Source of the DNA: Natroniella sulfidigena | GTDB lineage: Bacteria; Bacillota; Halanaerobiia; Halobacteroidales; Halobacteroidaceae | Direction of reading: 5' to 3' | NCBI RefSeq assembly: GCF_023223645.1 | Contig: NZ_JALKBY010000003.1 | Coordinates: forward strand, 62,001 to 126,000 | DNA length: 64,000 nt | Shown here: piece after piece, positions 36,277 through 45,577 of the stretch | Layout: each line of letters opens with the position of its first letter | Numbering within the stretch: position 1 is the first letter of the stretch | Made by a program: the position numbers and the translations under genes | Notes under the pieces: generated by a model | What the model was told of the DNA's origin: nothing | The model's database searches: none | The model's input: the letters and a program-made list of their open reading frames with translations, nothing else

Positions 36277-36610
36277 ATACCTTCACCCCTTCATTAATAA
36301 TCTTATAGCAAAGAGTATGTTCATTGTTCTTTTCCACATCAAATTCTTCTGCAGTATAAACTAAAATATCAACTGCAACCATTACCCCTCTTAAGGCTCT
36401 ATGTCCTTTTACAGCTCTTTTATAAGGTTTTTTATCTGAATCTTCAACTACTATTAATAAATCCAAATCGCTATCTGCTGTTGGGCTTCCCCAAGCATAA
36501 GAACCAAATAAATAAATATTTTTAACTTCAGGACTATAGGCATCAACTAGTTTATTAATAATTTCATCTATTTTATCTTGATTGATTGTCCTATCAATTA
36601 ATAATTCCAT
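36266..36610 (-). CDS. MNT-type nucleotidyltransferase
   Basis: The 114-residue protein has LFGSYAWGSPTADSDLDLLIVVED, the GSxxxG...SDxDL catalytic motif, with a later Asp in VAVDILVY. It overlaps the HEPN gene by 11 bases. The ATG at 36610 follows AAAGGGG and is preferred over an upstream TTG. Confidence 0.87.
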   Translation of the reverse strand: MELLIDRTINQDKIDEIINKLVDAYSPEVKNIYLFGSYAWGSPTADSDLDLLIVVEDSDKKPYKRAVKGHRALRGVMVAVDILVYTAEEFDVEKNNEHTLCYKIINEGVKVYGS

Positions 36611-36774
36611 CCCCACACCCCTTTCCAATTAAAAATACTCAACTAGCTTTACTTTTATTTTACCCTATCTAATCTATTCAATCAACCAATCAACTGTCAA
36701 GCACTGGTTATTTATTATTTTCTATTTTTTGAATTTCCCTTTAACTATTAATTATTCAATGCTTTTTACTATTT

Positions 36775-36801
36775 CAGGGTGAACAAAATGTTCACCCTTA
36801 C
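36775..36801 (-). repeat. REP-like hairpin (GTAA foot)
   Basis: On the minus strand GTAA is followed by GGGTGAAC, ATTTT and GTTCACCC, a perfect 8-bp palindrome. Its foot differs from the usual GTAG by one base. Confidence 0.65.
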
Positions 36802-36912
36802 TTTATTTATTTTCTCTTTTTCTAATTCGTGCTTATTAATTATTTTAAGGTTTTATTGATCGATTTTTTATTTATTCTTTACTCAATCTTTTAATTCATG
36901 CTTTAGCTTTCT

Positions 36913-36945
36913 TGATCTTTAACTATTAATTATTAGATATTAACT
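36913..36945 (-). repeat. Class G heptamer array
   Basis: On the minus strand the units are CAGTTAA, TATCTAA, TAATTAA and TAGTTAA, followed by AGATC, the same tag as class A. Confidence 0.75.
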
Positions 36946-36950
36946 GTTTT

Positions 36951-36983
36951 ATTAGTGTTGATTCGCGTCCATTAGTGGTTCCA
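36951..36983 (+). repeat. Decamer word ATTAGTG type
   Basis: Words ATTAGTGTTG, ATTCGCGTCC and ATTAGTGGTT, then CC, show a 10-base period. They match the repeat at 25109 and the ends of the elements at 2379 and 3345 in style. Confidence 0.6.
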
Positions 36984-36998
36984 AATTTTAAGATTTTG

Positions 36999-37038
36999 AC
37001 CTTTAACTGTCAACCGTAAACTGTACACTGTAAACTGC
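36999..37038 (-). repeat. Class A heptamer array next to the lptD stop
   Basis: Five units on the minus strand end in CAGTTAA and AGGTC. The array begins 1 bp downstream of the LptD stop codon. Confidence 0.85.
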
Positions 37039-37039
37039 A

Positions 37040-38935
37040 CTAATACTTAAGTTCCATCCCAAAGTTAACCTCTCGCTCAACCTGATCAAACCCTACATGA
37101 GCACTAAAGCAATCAAACTCCCTAATCAAAGAAGTTTGCAACCTAGAAAATTCCCCTTCTTTCAAATCATAACCAGCATCTATCTCTACATCATTATAAG
37201 GGTAGACCCGCTCATTGGTCTGAAAGCGATAACTTCCTTCCAGATGACTTGTATAATCTACTTCATCATCCTCTAGAGGCGTACTCCCTGAATACTGCTG
37301 ATAACGATAACCCAAGCTTACCTGCTGATAATCATTGAGTTCATAATCAAAACCGGTGCGATAACCATAACTGTTATATTCTTGCTCTTCTCGCCCCTTC
37401 TCTTCATCACCTTCATAAATCCTCTTCGTTCCTTGTACTTGCCAATCAAAGTCTAAACTATCAGTCATCTCATGCTGAGCACCCCAGCTTCCGCTGAGAT
37501 AATCCCTGCGACCAATACTCTCTTCAGTCAAGCGATCAAATTCAAAAGGACTCTCTCCTAGTTCATCATAATAACGATAATCGATATTTAGATCTGTTGG
37601 CCCTAATCTCTGGTTGGCCCCTAGATTGAAGGCATAATTACGATAGTCATCTTCAGTATCATAATAACTATCCTCTACACGCCCTGCCCAATAAAGCTCA
37701 GTCGAATCAGTGATCTCCTTACCTCGATTCTCAAGTCCTAAACTGAACTGCTCTCGCCTCGCTTCAACTCCATCTTCTTCGATCTCTCCTACCTTCATTC
37801 CAGCAGATAATAAATTACCATCTCCTAGATCACGATTATTAATCCCTAATGAGAGTTGAGGTTGGCGATTGACATCTCGATTACGATTAGCTTCTAATTC
37901 CCAATAGTAATCATCCCAACTATCCCCATAAGTAATCGTCTCTTTCATCGCTTCATCATCTTGATCTTGTTCTAGCTGTAAGTTCAGGTCATTATTCAAC
38001 AGCTTAGTCTGCAAATCCCAACGACCTGACCACATTCGATCTTGATACTCATCCTCTTCATCATCACGTTCGATATAATACCTTCCCTCAAAATTACTGA
38101 CTGTATCTGATCCAATCTTATTTTCTAAATTGAGATAAGTCTCTAAGCCATAATCTTGATGATAATAAACTCTAGGATCAACTTTTAACCTATCATCCGG
38201 TTGATAAAGATAATCCAAATCAATCCGACTGGTCTCATTAGTAGTTGCTGTCGCTGAAATATCACCACCAAAATCTTGATTAATAAAGTGATAATAATCA
38301 ACCCCAACATAGAGACCATCTGCTTCACTATAACCGACCTGTGGTTGAGGGATCGCATGCTTCTCCTCTTCACCTTCTACTAAGCTTTGCTTATAAGTCG
38401 GTAGCGGCATCACCCGCCGCTCATTGATCCATAAATGAACCCCTTCAGCAATCAACTTATCCTCTGGATAGACTGTAATCTTCTCTGCTGATAGTCTGTA
38501 ATGTGGCTCATCAGTGTCTTCACACGGAATTAAGGTAGTCTCTTCTAAGACAATATCATCCTCTCCAAAATTGACTACTTCTCCAAAGAAAGTAATCTGC
38601 CCTTCTTCAGTCTCACTATCAAAGACTTGTCCTTCTTCCTTACGATAGTCATACTCCAAAGCTGAACCTGTCATCTCTCGTTCCTCAGTCTTAAGTATAA
38701 TATTTCCTTTGGCCTTAATCACTTCTTGATTTAAATCAATCTGGATCCGATCTGCTCTGATTGAATCTGCTTCCATTTCGATAATTACATTTCCTGCTGC
38801 TTCGATAATCTCCTTTTCTTCATCAAAGATAATATAATCATTAGCATCGATAGTAAATGGTGCGTCTTCTGCTGCATAACTTGGTTGAATAACTACGACT
38901 AGTGCTAAGATTATCAATAGCAATAACTTCTTCAT
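37040..38935 (-). CDS. lptD: LPS-assembly outer membrane protein LptD (OstA)
   Basis: The product of about 631 residues has a signal peptide (ending near SYAAEDAPF), an N-terminal OstA/LptA-like domain (residues about 30-150, with IIEAAGNVIIEMEADSIRADRIQIDL) and a long barrel of tyrosine-rich alternating strands. It is shorter than the E. coli protein. It inserts LPS into the outer leaflet after transport by the Lpt proteins at 59.7-62.7 kb. The start is the ATG at 38935 with GAGGTGGG upstream. Confidence 0.9.
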   Translation of the reverse strand: MKKLLLLIILALVVVIQPSYAAEDAPFTIDANDYIIFDEEKEIIEAAGNVIIEMEADSIRADRIQIDLNQEVIKAKGNIILKTEEREMTGSALEYDYRKEEGQVFDSETEEGQITFFGEVVNFGEDDIVLEETTLIPCEDTDEPHYRLSAEKITVYPEDKLIAEGVHLWINERRVMPLPTYKQSLVEGEEEKHAIPQPQVGYSEADGLYVGVDYYHFINQDFGGDISATATTNETSRIDLDYLYQPDDRLKVDPRVYYHQDYGLETYLNLENKIGSDTVSNFEGRYYIERDDEEDEYQDRMWSGRWDLQTKLLNNDLNLQLEQDQDDEAMKETITYGDSWDDYYWELEANRNRDVNRQPQLSLGINNRDLGDGNLLSAGMKVGEIEEDGVEARREQFSLGLENRGKEITDSTELYWAGRVEDSYYDTEDDYRNYAFNLGANQRLGPTDLNIDYRYYDELGESPFEFDRLTEESIGRRDYLSGSWGAQHEMTDSLDFDWQVQGTKRIYEGDEEKGREEQEYNSYGYRTGFDYELNDYQQVSLGYRYQQYSGSTPLEDDEVDYTSHLEGSYRFQTNERVYPYNDVEIDAGYDLKEGEFSRLQTSLIREFDCFSAHVGFDQVEREVNFGMELKY

Positions 38936-39037
38936 CAATTCCCACCTCTTCCTAACTGAGCAGAATCAGTCCACTTCAACTTAATCAATTCCTGATTCGA
39001 TCCCTAATTCCTCTAAGTAATCATTAGTTAAACAGGT

Positions 39038-39070
39038 CAATTTATAATTTATAGTTTATAGTTGGTAATC
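39038..39070 (+). repeat. Class H heptamer array
   Basis: The units are CAATTTA, TAATTTA, TAGTTTA and TAGTTGG, followed by TAATC. Confidence 0.65.
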
Positions 39071-39093
39071 TTAAAAGTTGAACTATATTGATA

Positions 39094-39196
39094 AATAGCT
39101 TAAGTTTAAGGCTGAGTCTAAGTTTAAGTAAAACCTAAACCCTTAGGCTTTTAACGATTGGCTTAGCCTCAAAGTCAACCTTAGACTTAAGCTATT
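39094..39196. repeat. Foldback element with hexamer words
   Basis: An 11-bp perfect inverted repeat (AATAGCTTAAG, CTTAAGCTATT) closes a 103-bp stretch whose arms are made of CTTAAA, CTTAGA and CTCAAA-like hexamers. It lies upstream of lptD. Confidence 0.7.
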
Positions 39197-39260
39197 TTGT
39201 AATAAAGCTTCACTTCAAACATCTATATTGACAAAAGCTTGCTTAAATTAACGTGTACGA

Positions 39261-39599
39261 TTATTCACTCACAGTTTGATTCTTTTCAGCTTTAGCCGCT
39301 ACATCTGTTGTCAAGGTAATATTATGATGGTGATTCTTTAATTTGTCGATTTCAATCTCTAATTTATTCAACTTTATCTTTCTGACTTTCTTATCTTCTT
39401 CCCAGCCTTTTAAAAGATGATACATCTCATCTTGGCGCTGCTTCATACCATTAAATTCTTTTCTTAACTCTACTTGGCCCTCTTTTAAATTATTTACTTC
39501 CCCTTTTAGATTACTTACTTCTCCTTTTACATTAACCACTTCTTCTTTTACACTCTTCATTTCTGATAATATCTGTTGTAGTATTTGTTGGTTATCCAT
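39261..39599 (-). CDS. Small coiled-coil protein
   Basis: The 112-residue protein has a heptad and tandem repeat of the form VKGEVSNLKGEVNNLKEG in its first half, then a charged helix and KNHHHNITLTTDVAA. Similar short coiled-coil proteins are common in Clostridia and their function is unknown. No membrane segment or signal is seen. The ATG at 39599 has AAGGAG 9 bases upstream; ATG and TTG codons upstream are too close to it. Confidence 0.7.
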   Translation of the reverse strand: MDNQQILQQILSEMKSVKEEVVNVKGEVSNLKGEVNNLKEGQVELRKEFNGMKQRQDEMYHLLKGWEEDKKVRKIKLNKLEIEIDKLKNHHHNITLTTDVAAKAEKNQTVSE

Positions 39600-39671
39600 T
39601 TGCATCAACTCCTTAAATTTAATTATACATTATTCTTCCCCGAGCCACAAGGATTTATAGTTACTCGAGAA

Positions 39672-39695
39672 TAAAAAAAGACCAACGGAATGTTG
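39672..39695 (-). terminator. Rho-independent terminator of the envelope operon
   Basis: On the minus strand GGCCAACATTCCGTTGGTC forms a 7-bp stem followed by TTTTTTT. It lies 8 bases after the stop at 39703. A runs on the other side make it possibly bidirectional. Confidence 0.8.
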
Positions 39696-39702
39696 GCCTT
39701 TT

Positions 39703-41115
39703 TTAAAAATTATAACGATAATTCATTCTTAAACTCCTAGTTAAATCTGAAGAAGCATGATTATAGCCTAAATTCAAGTTGGCCCTTAAATTATGATTAT
39801 CTTTAAATGGATAAGATAATCCCTGACTCAAGTTAACCCTAGTAGCACTTTGACTATTCAAATTAAACCTTAAGTTCGAATCATAATCAAGCTTTTCTCT
39901 CAACTGACGCCGATAGCTTGTCTCAAAGATAAAGTCATGCTCTAGTCCATCATCTTGAATCACTTGGTAATTACCTGTTAACCTCCATGGTTCAGGATCA
40001 AAACCAGCATTGAGCAATAATCTATTACTCTTTGCCTTATTGTTTTCACGATTATGAGTTAAACGTAAATTATATCTAGCTATCTGCCGATTATAACCTA
40101 AACCTAACTGGTACCTTTCTTCCTTATCCTCTCTAATACCATCTTTATAATCATTATTTCTCCTATAATCGAAATCTAACTGATAAACATGATCAGTATA
40201 ATAATTGATTTGAAAGTTTTGCCCCCAGTTTTTATTAGTCACTTCAGCTTCTCCACTTAAATTATTTCGACTATAATTACTTCTACTTTTGACTAAAAAA
40301 TCACCTACCTGCTCATGCCCTCTCAAATCAATTCTATATCTACCATAGCCCCGATTCAGGTTGCTCTTTACAGCTTGAAAGTCTGGAGATTCATAATTTC
40401 CTGCTAGGTTATAACTAACCCCTCTCAATCGAGAAGCAAAATTAAGATCAACTGCTTCTCCAACCAACTCAGTCTCTTGATTATAAGCTACTGCTGTGTC
40501 AAGATTTAAAACTGAATCAAAAAATCGATAGCGATCTTGATAGCTTAAATAATGATTATGATCTATTCTATCATCTTCATCTCCAGTTGTGATTACCTCA
40601 TTTCTATCTAACTGATACCCCAATACACGACTATTCCCTAAATCATATTTGGCTCCTAACCTTCTATTTTCCTCAGTACCAAAAGCAGGTCTTCCATACC
40701 AAAATTCAGTTTTCTCTCCTGAAAAATAAGTTCCTTCGAGGGTACCACTCGAAATAAAACTAGAAAGATTACTGCTAGAAGTAATTCCTAAATTTAAATA
40801 CCGCTTCTCTCGCCTAATCTGTAAAGAATAATTACGATAATGAAAATCGTCCCATAATAACTCATAAATAGAATTATCCTCTAGATCACTTCGAGCAATT
40901 GGAAAATCATTCTCAAATGATAAGTTAACTCGACCACGCAAAGTATAATCTCCAAAAACTTGCTGATAATCGATATTAAATATATTCCTAAGATCCATAC
41001 TATCTTCTCGTGCTACAACATTCAAATTATAAGTACTATTATTACCTGCTAAAGCAGTTCCATTGATTAAAATCATAAACAACAATAACAATAATAATCT
41101 CTTTTTCGGCATCAT
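39703..41115 (-). CDS. Outer-membrane beta-barrel protein of unknown function
   Basis: The 470-residue protein has a signal peptide (LLLLLLFMILINGTALAG). The rest is alternating polar and aromatic strands with many Tyr, Asn and Arg residues, ending LRMNYRYNF, an aromatic C-terminus as in barrels. About 18 to 20 strands are plausible. It is last in a three-gene operon with a lipoprotein and a large acidic exported protein. I do not recognise a family. Confidence 0.75.
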   Translation of the reverse strand: MMPKKRLLLLLLFMILINGTALAGNNSTYNLNVVAREDSMDLRNIFNIDYQQVFGDYTLRGRVNLSFENDFPIARSDLEDNSIYELLWDDFHYRNYSLQIRREKRYLNLGITSSSNLSSFISSGTLEGTYFSGEKTEFWYGRPAFGTEENRRLGAKYDLGNSRVLGYQLDRNEVITTGDEDDRIDHNHYLSYQDRYRFFDSVLNLDTAVAYNQETELVGEAVDLNFASRLRGVSYNLAGNYESPDFQAVKSNLNRGYGRYRIDLRGHEQVGDFLVKSRSNYSRNNLSGEAEVTNKNWGQNFQINYYTDHVYQLDFDYRRNNDYKDGIREDKEERYQLGLGYNRQIARYNLRLTHNRENNKAKSNRLLLNAGFDPEPWRLTGNYQVIQDDGLEHDFIFETSYRRQLREKLDYDSNLRFNLNSQSATRVNLSQGLSYPFKDNHNLRANLNLGYNHASSDLTRSLRMNYRYNF

Positions 41116-41130
41116 TCCCCACCTTAATTG

Positions 41131-41718
41131 CTAGCTAGTCCCATCATTTTCTACTGCTTCTATTTCAACCACACCCAAACGTTGAAAGTTAATCTCCAGA
41201 TCATCAATCAACCAGTTATCACCTTCTCTAGTCAAATCAAAATCTATATAGCCATTATCAGTTAAAATCCATCTTTCTTGATCATCTATAGTTTCAAAAA
41301 CTTTAAACCAAACTATATAGGAGACAGAAGAATGAGTCATTTCTTCATCACGAAAATTATAATCTCCATATCTAAAGGTCAAGCTATATCCTTCTTTTAA
41401 GTTACTATTATTATCTTCATCAGTAACGAAAAAATGATCTCTTAGTTCACTGCGCAACTCGTTAAATCCTTTACTATACCTTGAACCTCTCATCGGGTCT
41501 ATTGTCAGCGAACCATCTCCACTCAATAAATCAATAAGTTTATCTTCATCAAAACCAGGATATTCATTATATTCAAAAAAGTCAACAGTTGCTTCATGAG
41601 CATCTTGTCTTACTTGTTCTTCTTCTTCTCGACTCAACTCAAATTCACTCCGATCATAGACCAAACATCCTGAAAGAAGAAAACTAAATATTAATACTAT
41701 AACTAATTTCTTCTTCAT
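41131..41718 (-). CDS. Lipoprotein with NTF2/SnoaL-like features
   Basis: The 195-residue protein has a lipobox LLSGC (Cys near residue 18). The mature part begins with an acidic helix and continues with HATVDFF-like helix and strands (SVSYIVWFKVFE, DNWLIDDLEINFQ) that recall nuclear-transport-factor-2 folds; this is tentative. It should be anchored in the inner or outer membrane. GGAGGGAGGAG precedes the ATG. It lies 15 bases from the barrel gene and 16 from the acidic protein gene. Confidence 0.75.
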   Translation of the reverse strand: MKKKLVIVLIFSFLLSGCLVYDRSEFELSREEEEQVRQDAHEATVDFFEYNEYPGFDEDKLIDLLSGDGSLTIDPMRGSRYSKGFNELRSELRDHFFVTDEDNNSNLKEGYSLTFRYGDYNFRDEEMTHSSVSYIVWFKVFETIDDQERWILTDNGYIDFDLTREGDNWLIDDLEINFQRLGVVEIEAVENDGTS

Positions 41719-41734
41719 TCTCCTCCCTCCTTTC

Positions 41735-44700
41735 TCAATCTTTAAGTATCAATCTGCCAAATCCAAAACCTTCTCGATAATTCTCAACTGTAAATGTAAC
41801 ACTATTGCTAGCTTCTTCTTCAGCCTCAGTTCCTACTCTAACAACTACTTCATTATAACTACCAAAAGGCATTCTAGAAAAAATCACAATTCTCCCTTTA
41901 GAATTCCCATTATAGTCATAGAAGAATATATCAAAATCACTAGCATCAAAATCATCATCGAAATAATAGTCATCATCATAATAACCATCATCCCAATCTT
42001 TCCTATATCTATTCTCATTATCTTCTGCTCCACTATCCTCTACTATCTCACCTTCTTCTACTATTCTCCGACCATTAATAATAACTTCCAATTTATCCTC
42101 AGTTCGATAACTCTCCTCATCAATCATAATTTCTAATGCAGAGGACTCATTGACATTACTGAAATATTCTCCATCAGTAATACTGAAATGTATAGCATCT
42201 GTTCCAAGTTCACCAATACTAAAGATATCATCTAGCTCTATCTCATCCCTATTTCCAACCTCATCTTCAATTTCAATTTCAATACTATATCTATCTTCCT
42301 CAAAATCTTCTCGTGGCTCAAAATATATAACACCATCATCATCAATATCAAGTATTCGAGCATCATTAGGATAAATACCTCTCCGATAAAAAATAATATC
42401 AATTTCTTCTATAGCAGAAACACTTTCAAACTCTACTGCAAAAACTGGACGTCTGCGATAAATTGTTTTATCATCATCGTCGTCAGGTATTGCATCATCT
42501 TCATTATACAACTCATAGCCATCGAGATTATCGATATTACCATCACGCTGATGATAGTCATCAATATAATATATTCTTTCTTCTCCATCTTTCAATCTAG
42601 GTGCACTATCATCAACAACAGCTGTAAACTCTACATAATCTAGTGTTGCATCATCACTATCAAATTCTGTATCTATTATACTGTTCCCGAATCCATCTTC
42701 ATCTTCAATAACAATATTACCATCTTCATCTTTTTCTATCCCGTTAAAATCATTAGGATCAATACTACTTTCATCACCAAGAATAAAGACTTGATATGAA
42801 CCACCTTTAATATCATCATCTTTACCTGAAAAATCATTCTCTACAAATTGAGTTATATGCCTTAATTCTAAATCTTTCTCTATTTGCCATTCACCATCTT
42901 CCCATAAATCTCCATTATCCTCACCATCTATATGCCTAATACCATAGACCATATCTTGAATTCCAAATGCTTCAAAATAAAGCTCTAATTCGCCAGCAGA
43001 AACATTTATTTCATCTTCCCCACTAATTAATTGACCATTAAATCTAGGATTATGAATCCGAGGATCTGAGGCATCTATTTCAAGATGAAATAATTCTTCA
43101 AATTCATTCCCTGCTCTATCTTCTACCTGAATCTTCACAGCATAATGTCCCTCACCTAACTCATCAAAAGGAACAAACCTAGCGGTTTGATAAGTATTAC
43201 CATCTTCATCTTCATCTAGATCTTCTTCCACCCGACGAACTTCCATTTCATTATCAAAATCAAGATCTTCTTCATTATAAGTTTCTGAATCAACTTCTGC
43301 ATACTCTACCGTAATATCGTCTCTACTTCCAACTCCAGAAATAGAATTCTCTATTCTCGTTCGCAATTGAGGTCTACGACTTCCAAAAACCCCAAGCTCA
43401 TCCTCTCTCTCTCCATCTTCATCTTCTACACTTATGTGAGTATCTTCTCCCTCATCTAATACAAAATAATAAGTTGCCCAAGCAGTTCCTGTAGTCCCTC
43501 GTGTTTCAGCTCCAATTCTAATCGCCTGTATTATATCATTCTCATATCCTTCTAACACTCCCTGCTCTATCTCCCAATCAGATACATCATACCAATCTCT
43601 ATCTTCTACATTCCAATCTTCATCATCATCATCCCAGATAGGTTCGATAGGAAAACCAAAAGCATCTGTTTCCCTACTTCCAACTATAGAAGTACTGAGA
43701 CTATCATTGTGCAACATTCTATAACGCAGTCGCGTAATCTCATCAGTAGGAGAAGCATCCGTAATATCTAATCTTACACCTTCCAAATCAATTGAATCTG
43801 AATAATATATATCTCCTCTTGATAAAACTTCTCCTGTATCAATAAAACTTGCTTCTATTTCCGGAGTTCCAAAGTCATCTATATATTCTATAGTTAAAAA
43901 TCTTGTCTGTGTATCATTATTAAAATATACATTCTCTGTTTCCCCAGGATTATTCAAGTCCAAATAGTTAGAGTTTGTTATAATATTAGAAACTGGATTA
44001 TTAACTTTAACTTCCATATCATCAGTAATACTTACATCCTCCTCACTGATATCAGGTGCTCTTTCAGGCCATAATGTTCCATCACCTGACGGAGGAAAAG
44101 TATCATCATGTCCAAGTCTATTTGCTATTTGACCTTCTATGTCACTTTCATCAATACCTTCCTCTTCTAAAAAACTAGCTAATCCATCCAATCTAAAAAA
44201 AAGTTGAATATCACTTCTATTTCCTGGTTCAGGAGCAATAACAGAAAAATGTCTATCTCCTCGGTCTAAGACATTGTGGTCACTCCATTCATTACCATCT
44301 TCCTCAACCTTAATTCTAACACTATCCCAATCAAGAGCATCTATAAAAGCAGACAAACTAGAATAATAATCTTCCAGTATTTCATCTACATCAATATAAT
44401 CTATAATATCAAAATTAATATCAACCTTAATTGCTTCATCTCCTTCAAAATATTCTTCCTTTGAAATATCAAATTTTTCACTTTCATAATTCTCAATATC
44501 GTCCTCATCAATAGTTAATTCATAACTCTCTCCATTATCCTCATAATATATTATATAATATTGTTTATCTTCATCCTTATTAAATACTTCATCTCTTAAT
44601 ATATTCCCATCATCATCAGAATTAACTCTAACCTTTTCTTCAAATATATTCTCCCCATCCATATCAACAGTTAATAAACCTCGATAATATGGAGCTTCTA

Positions 44701-44776
44701 TTGCTAAAGCTGATATTGAAAAATTAATAATAAATAAACTCGCCAATATAAAAACTAACAACCATCTATTCTTCAT
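41735..44776 (-). CDS. Large acidic exported protein with Ig-like domains
   Basis: The 1013-residue product has a signal peptide (LLVFILASLFIINFSISALA) and a mature chain dominated by Asp and Glu, as expected for exposure to high salt. Repeated beta-rich segments such as YAVKIQVEDRAGNEFEELFHLEIDASDPRI, DDSAPRLKDGEERIYYID and YSIEIEIEDEVGNRDEIELDDIF look like cadherin or bacterial Ig-like modules. No anchor is visible. As first gene of the operon it may be displayed through the lipoprotein and barrel encoded after it. No known family is recognised. Confidence 0.75.
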   Translation of the reverse strand: MKNRWLLVFILASLFIINFSISALAIEAPYYRGLLTVDMDGENIFEEKVRVNSDDDGNILRDEVFNKDEDKQYYIIYYEDNGESYELTIDEDDIENYESEKFDISKEEYFEGDEAIKVDINFDIIDYIDVDEILEDYYSSLSAFIDALDWDSVRIKVEEDGNEWSDHNVLDRGDRHFSVIAPEPGNRSDIQLFFRLDGLASFLEEEGIDESDIEGQIANRLGHDDTFPPSGDGTLWPERAPDISEEDVSITDDMEVKVNNPVSNIITNSNYLDLNNPGETENVYFNNDTQTRFLTIEYIDDFGTPEIEASFIDTGEVLSRGDIYYSDSIDLEGVRLDITDASPTDEITRLRYRMLHNDSLSTSIVGSRETDAFGFPIEPIWDDDDEDWNVEDRDWYDVSDWEIEQGVLEGYENDIIQAIRIGAETRGTTGTAWATYYFVLDEGEDTHISVEDEDGEREDELGVFGSRRPQLRTRIENSISGVGSRDDITVEYAEVDSETYNEEDLDFDNEMEVRRVEEDLDEDEDGNTYQTARFVPFDELGEGHYAVKIQVEDRAGNEFEELFHLEIDASDPRIHNPRFNGQLISGEDEINVSAGELELYFEAFGIQDMVYGIRHIDGEDNGDLWEDGEWQIEKDLELRHITQFVENDFSGKDDDIKGGSYQVFILGDESSIDPNDFNGIEKDEDGNIVIEDEDGFGNSIIDTEFDSDDATLDYVEFTAVVDDSAPRLKDGEERIYYIDDYHQRDGNIDNLDGYELYNEDDAIPDDDDDKTIYRRRPVFAVEFESVSAIEEIDIIFYRRGIYPNDARILDIDDDGVIYFEPREDFEEDRYSIEIEIEDEVGNRDEIELDDIFSIGELGTDAIHFSITDGEYFSNVNESSALEIMIDEESYRTEDKLEVIINGRRIVEEGEIVEDSGAEDNENRYRKDWDDGYYDDDYYFDDDFDASDFDIFFYDYNGNSKGRIVIFSRMPFGSYNEVVVRVGTEAEEEASNSVTFTVENYREGFGFGRLILKD

Positions 44777-45027
44777 ATAATGTCCCTCCTCTCTTTTTAG
44801 CTAATAGTTATTATCTTTCAACCATCGGCTAAAACCTAAAACAATTTTTTAAAATCAACTTATCTAAAACATTCTAGCTCAAACATAAATCTCCTCTTTT
44901 CATCATAATACTAATTTTTTGACCAATTATATAATAACCTCTCCTTTCAATATCATTTTTCTGTTTAGTTCATCAATAATTCTATCATAATAACTAGAAA
45001 ATATATGTATCCAAGCACACATCTGCA

Positions 45028-45111
45028 CTAAGTTTAAGGTTAAGTTTGAATCTAAGTAAAAACATTAATCACTTGATTTTTTGAATTCAATCAAGCTCAC
45101 CTTAAACTTAG
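45028..45111. repeat. Foldback element with hexamer words
   Basis: A 13-bp perfect inverted repeat (CTAAGTTTAAGGT, ACCTTAAACTTAG) encloses a second hairpin TTGATT...AATCAA at the centre. The arms are CTTAAA-type hexamers as at 39094. Confidence 0.7.
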
Positions 45112-45162
45112 ACTCTATGCTAATAATACCGCCTCGCCTCTTTTAATACAATGAAAATTGAA

Positions 45163-45197
45163 ATCAGTTACTAGTAACTAGTGACAAATAACTAGTT
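45163..45197 (+). repeat. Class C heptamer array
   Basis: The five units are ATCAGTT, ACTAGTA, ACTAGTG, ACAAATA and ACTAGTT. Confidence 0.7.
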
Positions 45198-45511
45198 TAA
45201 TAAAGCAGATTAAAAACTAACACCTTCATGTTTTTAAATAAGTTTATGGCTCACGATATCTAAAAAGCTTTATAAAAATTTCAATTATTAATAATTACTA
45301 GTTATTATTTCTATCATTAGTATATTTTCACTTTAAAATTAGATGGTTATAATATACTTATCGAAACTTCATAAAAAAGACTTAAACCTCCTCTAACTAA
45401 ATTTAAACTACTATACTAACTATAACTCCCATTATCAACCATTAACTAGCTTATTTTGTTTCATGCTTTAATTCTCCTGTCTTTATCTTTTTTTGTATAT
45501 TGGTGCACTGA

Positions 45512-45547
45512 TTTAATTATTCATTATTCAGTATTCAATATTAAATG
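45512..45547 (+). repeat. Class B heptamer array
   Basis: The units are TTTAATT, ATTCATT, ATTCAGT, ATTCAAT and ATTAAAT. It lies just beyond the terminator of the TetR gene. Confidence 0.75.
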
Positions 45548-45549
45548 TA

Positions 45550-45577
45550 CAAAAAGCATCTGCTCAACTGCAGATGC
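45550..45577 (-). terminator. Terminator of the TetR gene
   Basis: On the minus strand GCATCTG CAGTTGAG CAGATGC is followed by TTTTTG, directly after the stop at 45578. Confidence 0.85.

Larger units (their letters stand above)
44777..45511. other. Gene-free stretch with foldback and repeat words
   Basis: No gene is seen. The stretch should hold the promoter of the envelope operon near 44777-44960, though none is clear. It holds a hexamer foldback (45028-45111) and a class C array (45163). Confidence 0.6.

Noticed and set aside
42150-42374. Plus-strand open frame inside the large acidic protein gene
   Set aside because: Ser-rich antisense shadow of Asp/Glu codons; no start signals.
44860-44910. 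Eight-codon leader peptide upstream of the acidic protein gene
   Set aside because: A ribosome-site-like AGGAG before ATG and a very short frame occur by chance in AT-rich DNA; no attenuator structure was seen.
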